From Nevskiales bacterium (GTDB taxonomy: Bacteria; Pseudomonadota; Gammaproteobacteria; Nevskiales; Nevskiaceae), in the NCBI GenBank assembly GCA_028698335.1, contig JAQVDP010000028.1, positions 1 to 33,396 on the forward strand: DNA of 33,396 nt, read 5' to 3'. Below the pieces are notes generated by a model. The model saw nothing but the letters and a program-made list of their open reading frames with translations. It made no database searches and was not told where the DNA came from. The first letter of the stretch is position 1, and the number at the start of each line of letters is the position of its first letter. A program made the position numbers and the translations under genes. Positions 33,090 through 33,396 of the stretch are shown one piece after another.

Positions 33090-33095
33090 AGTATA
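33090..33095 (-). promoter_or_regulatory. Candidate -10 of rpoZ
   Basis: TATACT on the minus strand, about 40 bases before the rpoZ start, is a good -10 match. No convincing -35 is at 16-18 bases, so it could depend on an activator or be weak. Confidence 0.35.
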
Positions 33096-33248
33096 CAGCC
33101 AAGCGCTGCGTGCGACGGACAAGCTGCGTACGGCGTGGTCATCTGCGCCGTCGGTCGTGTCTCGGAGGGGGATTCTGGAAGCTTGATGGGACGGCGCAGC
33201 GTGGTCCTGCGCTCCCGCATTCGGCCGTGGCCGAATGCTTGGGAAAAA

Positions 33249-33325
33249 TGGTGGTGATGAGTGGAATCGAACCACCGACCTCAGCATTATGAGTGCCGCG
33301 CTCTAACCGTCTGAGCTACATCACC
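33249..33325 (-). tRNA. tRNA-Met (elongator, anticodon CAT)
   Basis: A 77-base cloverleaf on the minus strand: acceptor GGTGATG pairs with CATCACC, the D-stem is GCTC/GAGC, the anticodon stem CGGCA/TGCTG has loop CTCATAA, and a T-stem carries TTCGATT. Discriminator A and an encoded CCA follow, then five T residues that can end transcription. The body resembles elongator tRNA-Met; an isoleucine tRNA with modified CAT cannot be fully excluded, but the G-T pair arrangement and sequence fit Met better. Confidence 0.93.
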
Positions 33326-33396
33326 ACGTAGGGGGCGCGAAGTTTAAGGAAATCCTTCGCCCACGTCGAGCCCCCTGCCGGTCCCGATCAGACGTT

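Noticed and set aside
32449-33102. N-terminal extension of the RIO kinase frame
   Set aside because: It runs through the small basic gene and rpoZ in another frame; the family start is at 32448.

Overview
The window is chromosomal DNA of a high-GC gammaproteobacterium, most likely of the Xanthomonadales/Lysobacterales type. The supporting evidence is the divergent lptFG / pepA-holC-valS block, a tryptophan 2,3-dioxygenase gene, a moxR-DUF58-tgpA operon, a DUF3336 patatin, a PA4780-type RIO kinase and very high third-position GC. No assignment below this level can be made from the sequence alone.

Region 1 (1-2650) is foreign. It opens with the 3' end of an IS3-family transposase and the IS end. 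Three compact, visibly AT-richer gene units on the minus strand follow: a two-gene unit (DUF2188 protein plus an FVNCPFD-family protein with a TIR-like E-containing motif), a secreted VasI/TagO-like protein, and a TIR-domain protein of the predicted nucleotide-binding (PF10137/CAP12-type) family. The units are separated by imperfect palindromes of about 70-78 bp. These resemble integron attC sites: an RYYYAAC-like left end, a GTTRRRY-like right end, a shared core motif, and the next start codon 20-27 bp beyond the right end. No integrase gene is seen. I read this as a small integrase-less cassette cluster (CALIN type) carrying probable anti-phage genes and cut on its left side by the IS.

Region 2 (2693-12551) is ordinary chromosome. 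It holds a DUF6174 lipoprotein, a PlsC-type acyltransferase divergent from kynA, the tightly coupled moxR-DUF58-tgpA operon, a DUF3336/patatin lipase and a large S15-type lipoprotein hydrolase. The last two converge on a strong bidirectional terminator.

Region 3 (12797-20931) is conserved core: valS with its own terminator, holC and pepA on the minus strand, and divergent lptF-lptG on the plus strand. A lipoprotein gene follows, whose promoter looks like a class II FNR/ANR-dependent promoter.

Region 4 (20941-31548) contains an RDD membrane protein, a four-helix membrane protein, a small hypothetical protein and a DmdC-like acyl-CoA dehydrogenase with two palindromic operator candidates and a leader hairpin. 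It also contains a degenerate-GGDEF/EAL protein, a sirtuin and a DUF2834 membrane protein. An FHA protein lies upstream of an unusual Ser/Thr kinase-HDOD-GAF fusion, and a phosphoribosyltransferase follows.

Region 5 (31585-33396) has a RIO-type kinase with a small lysine-rich partner, a divergent RNA polymerase omega subunit and an elongator tRNA-Met.
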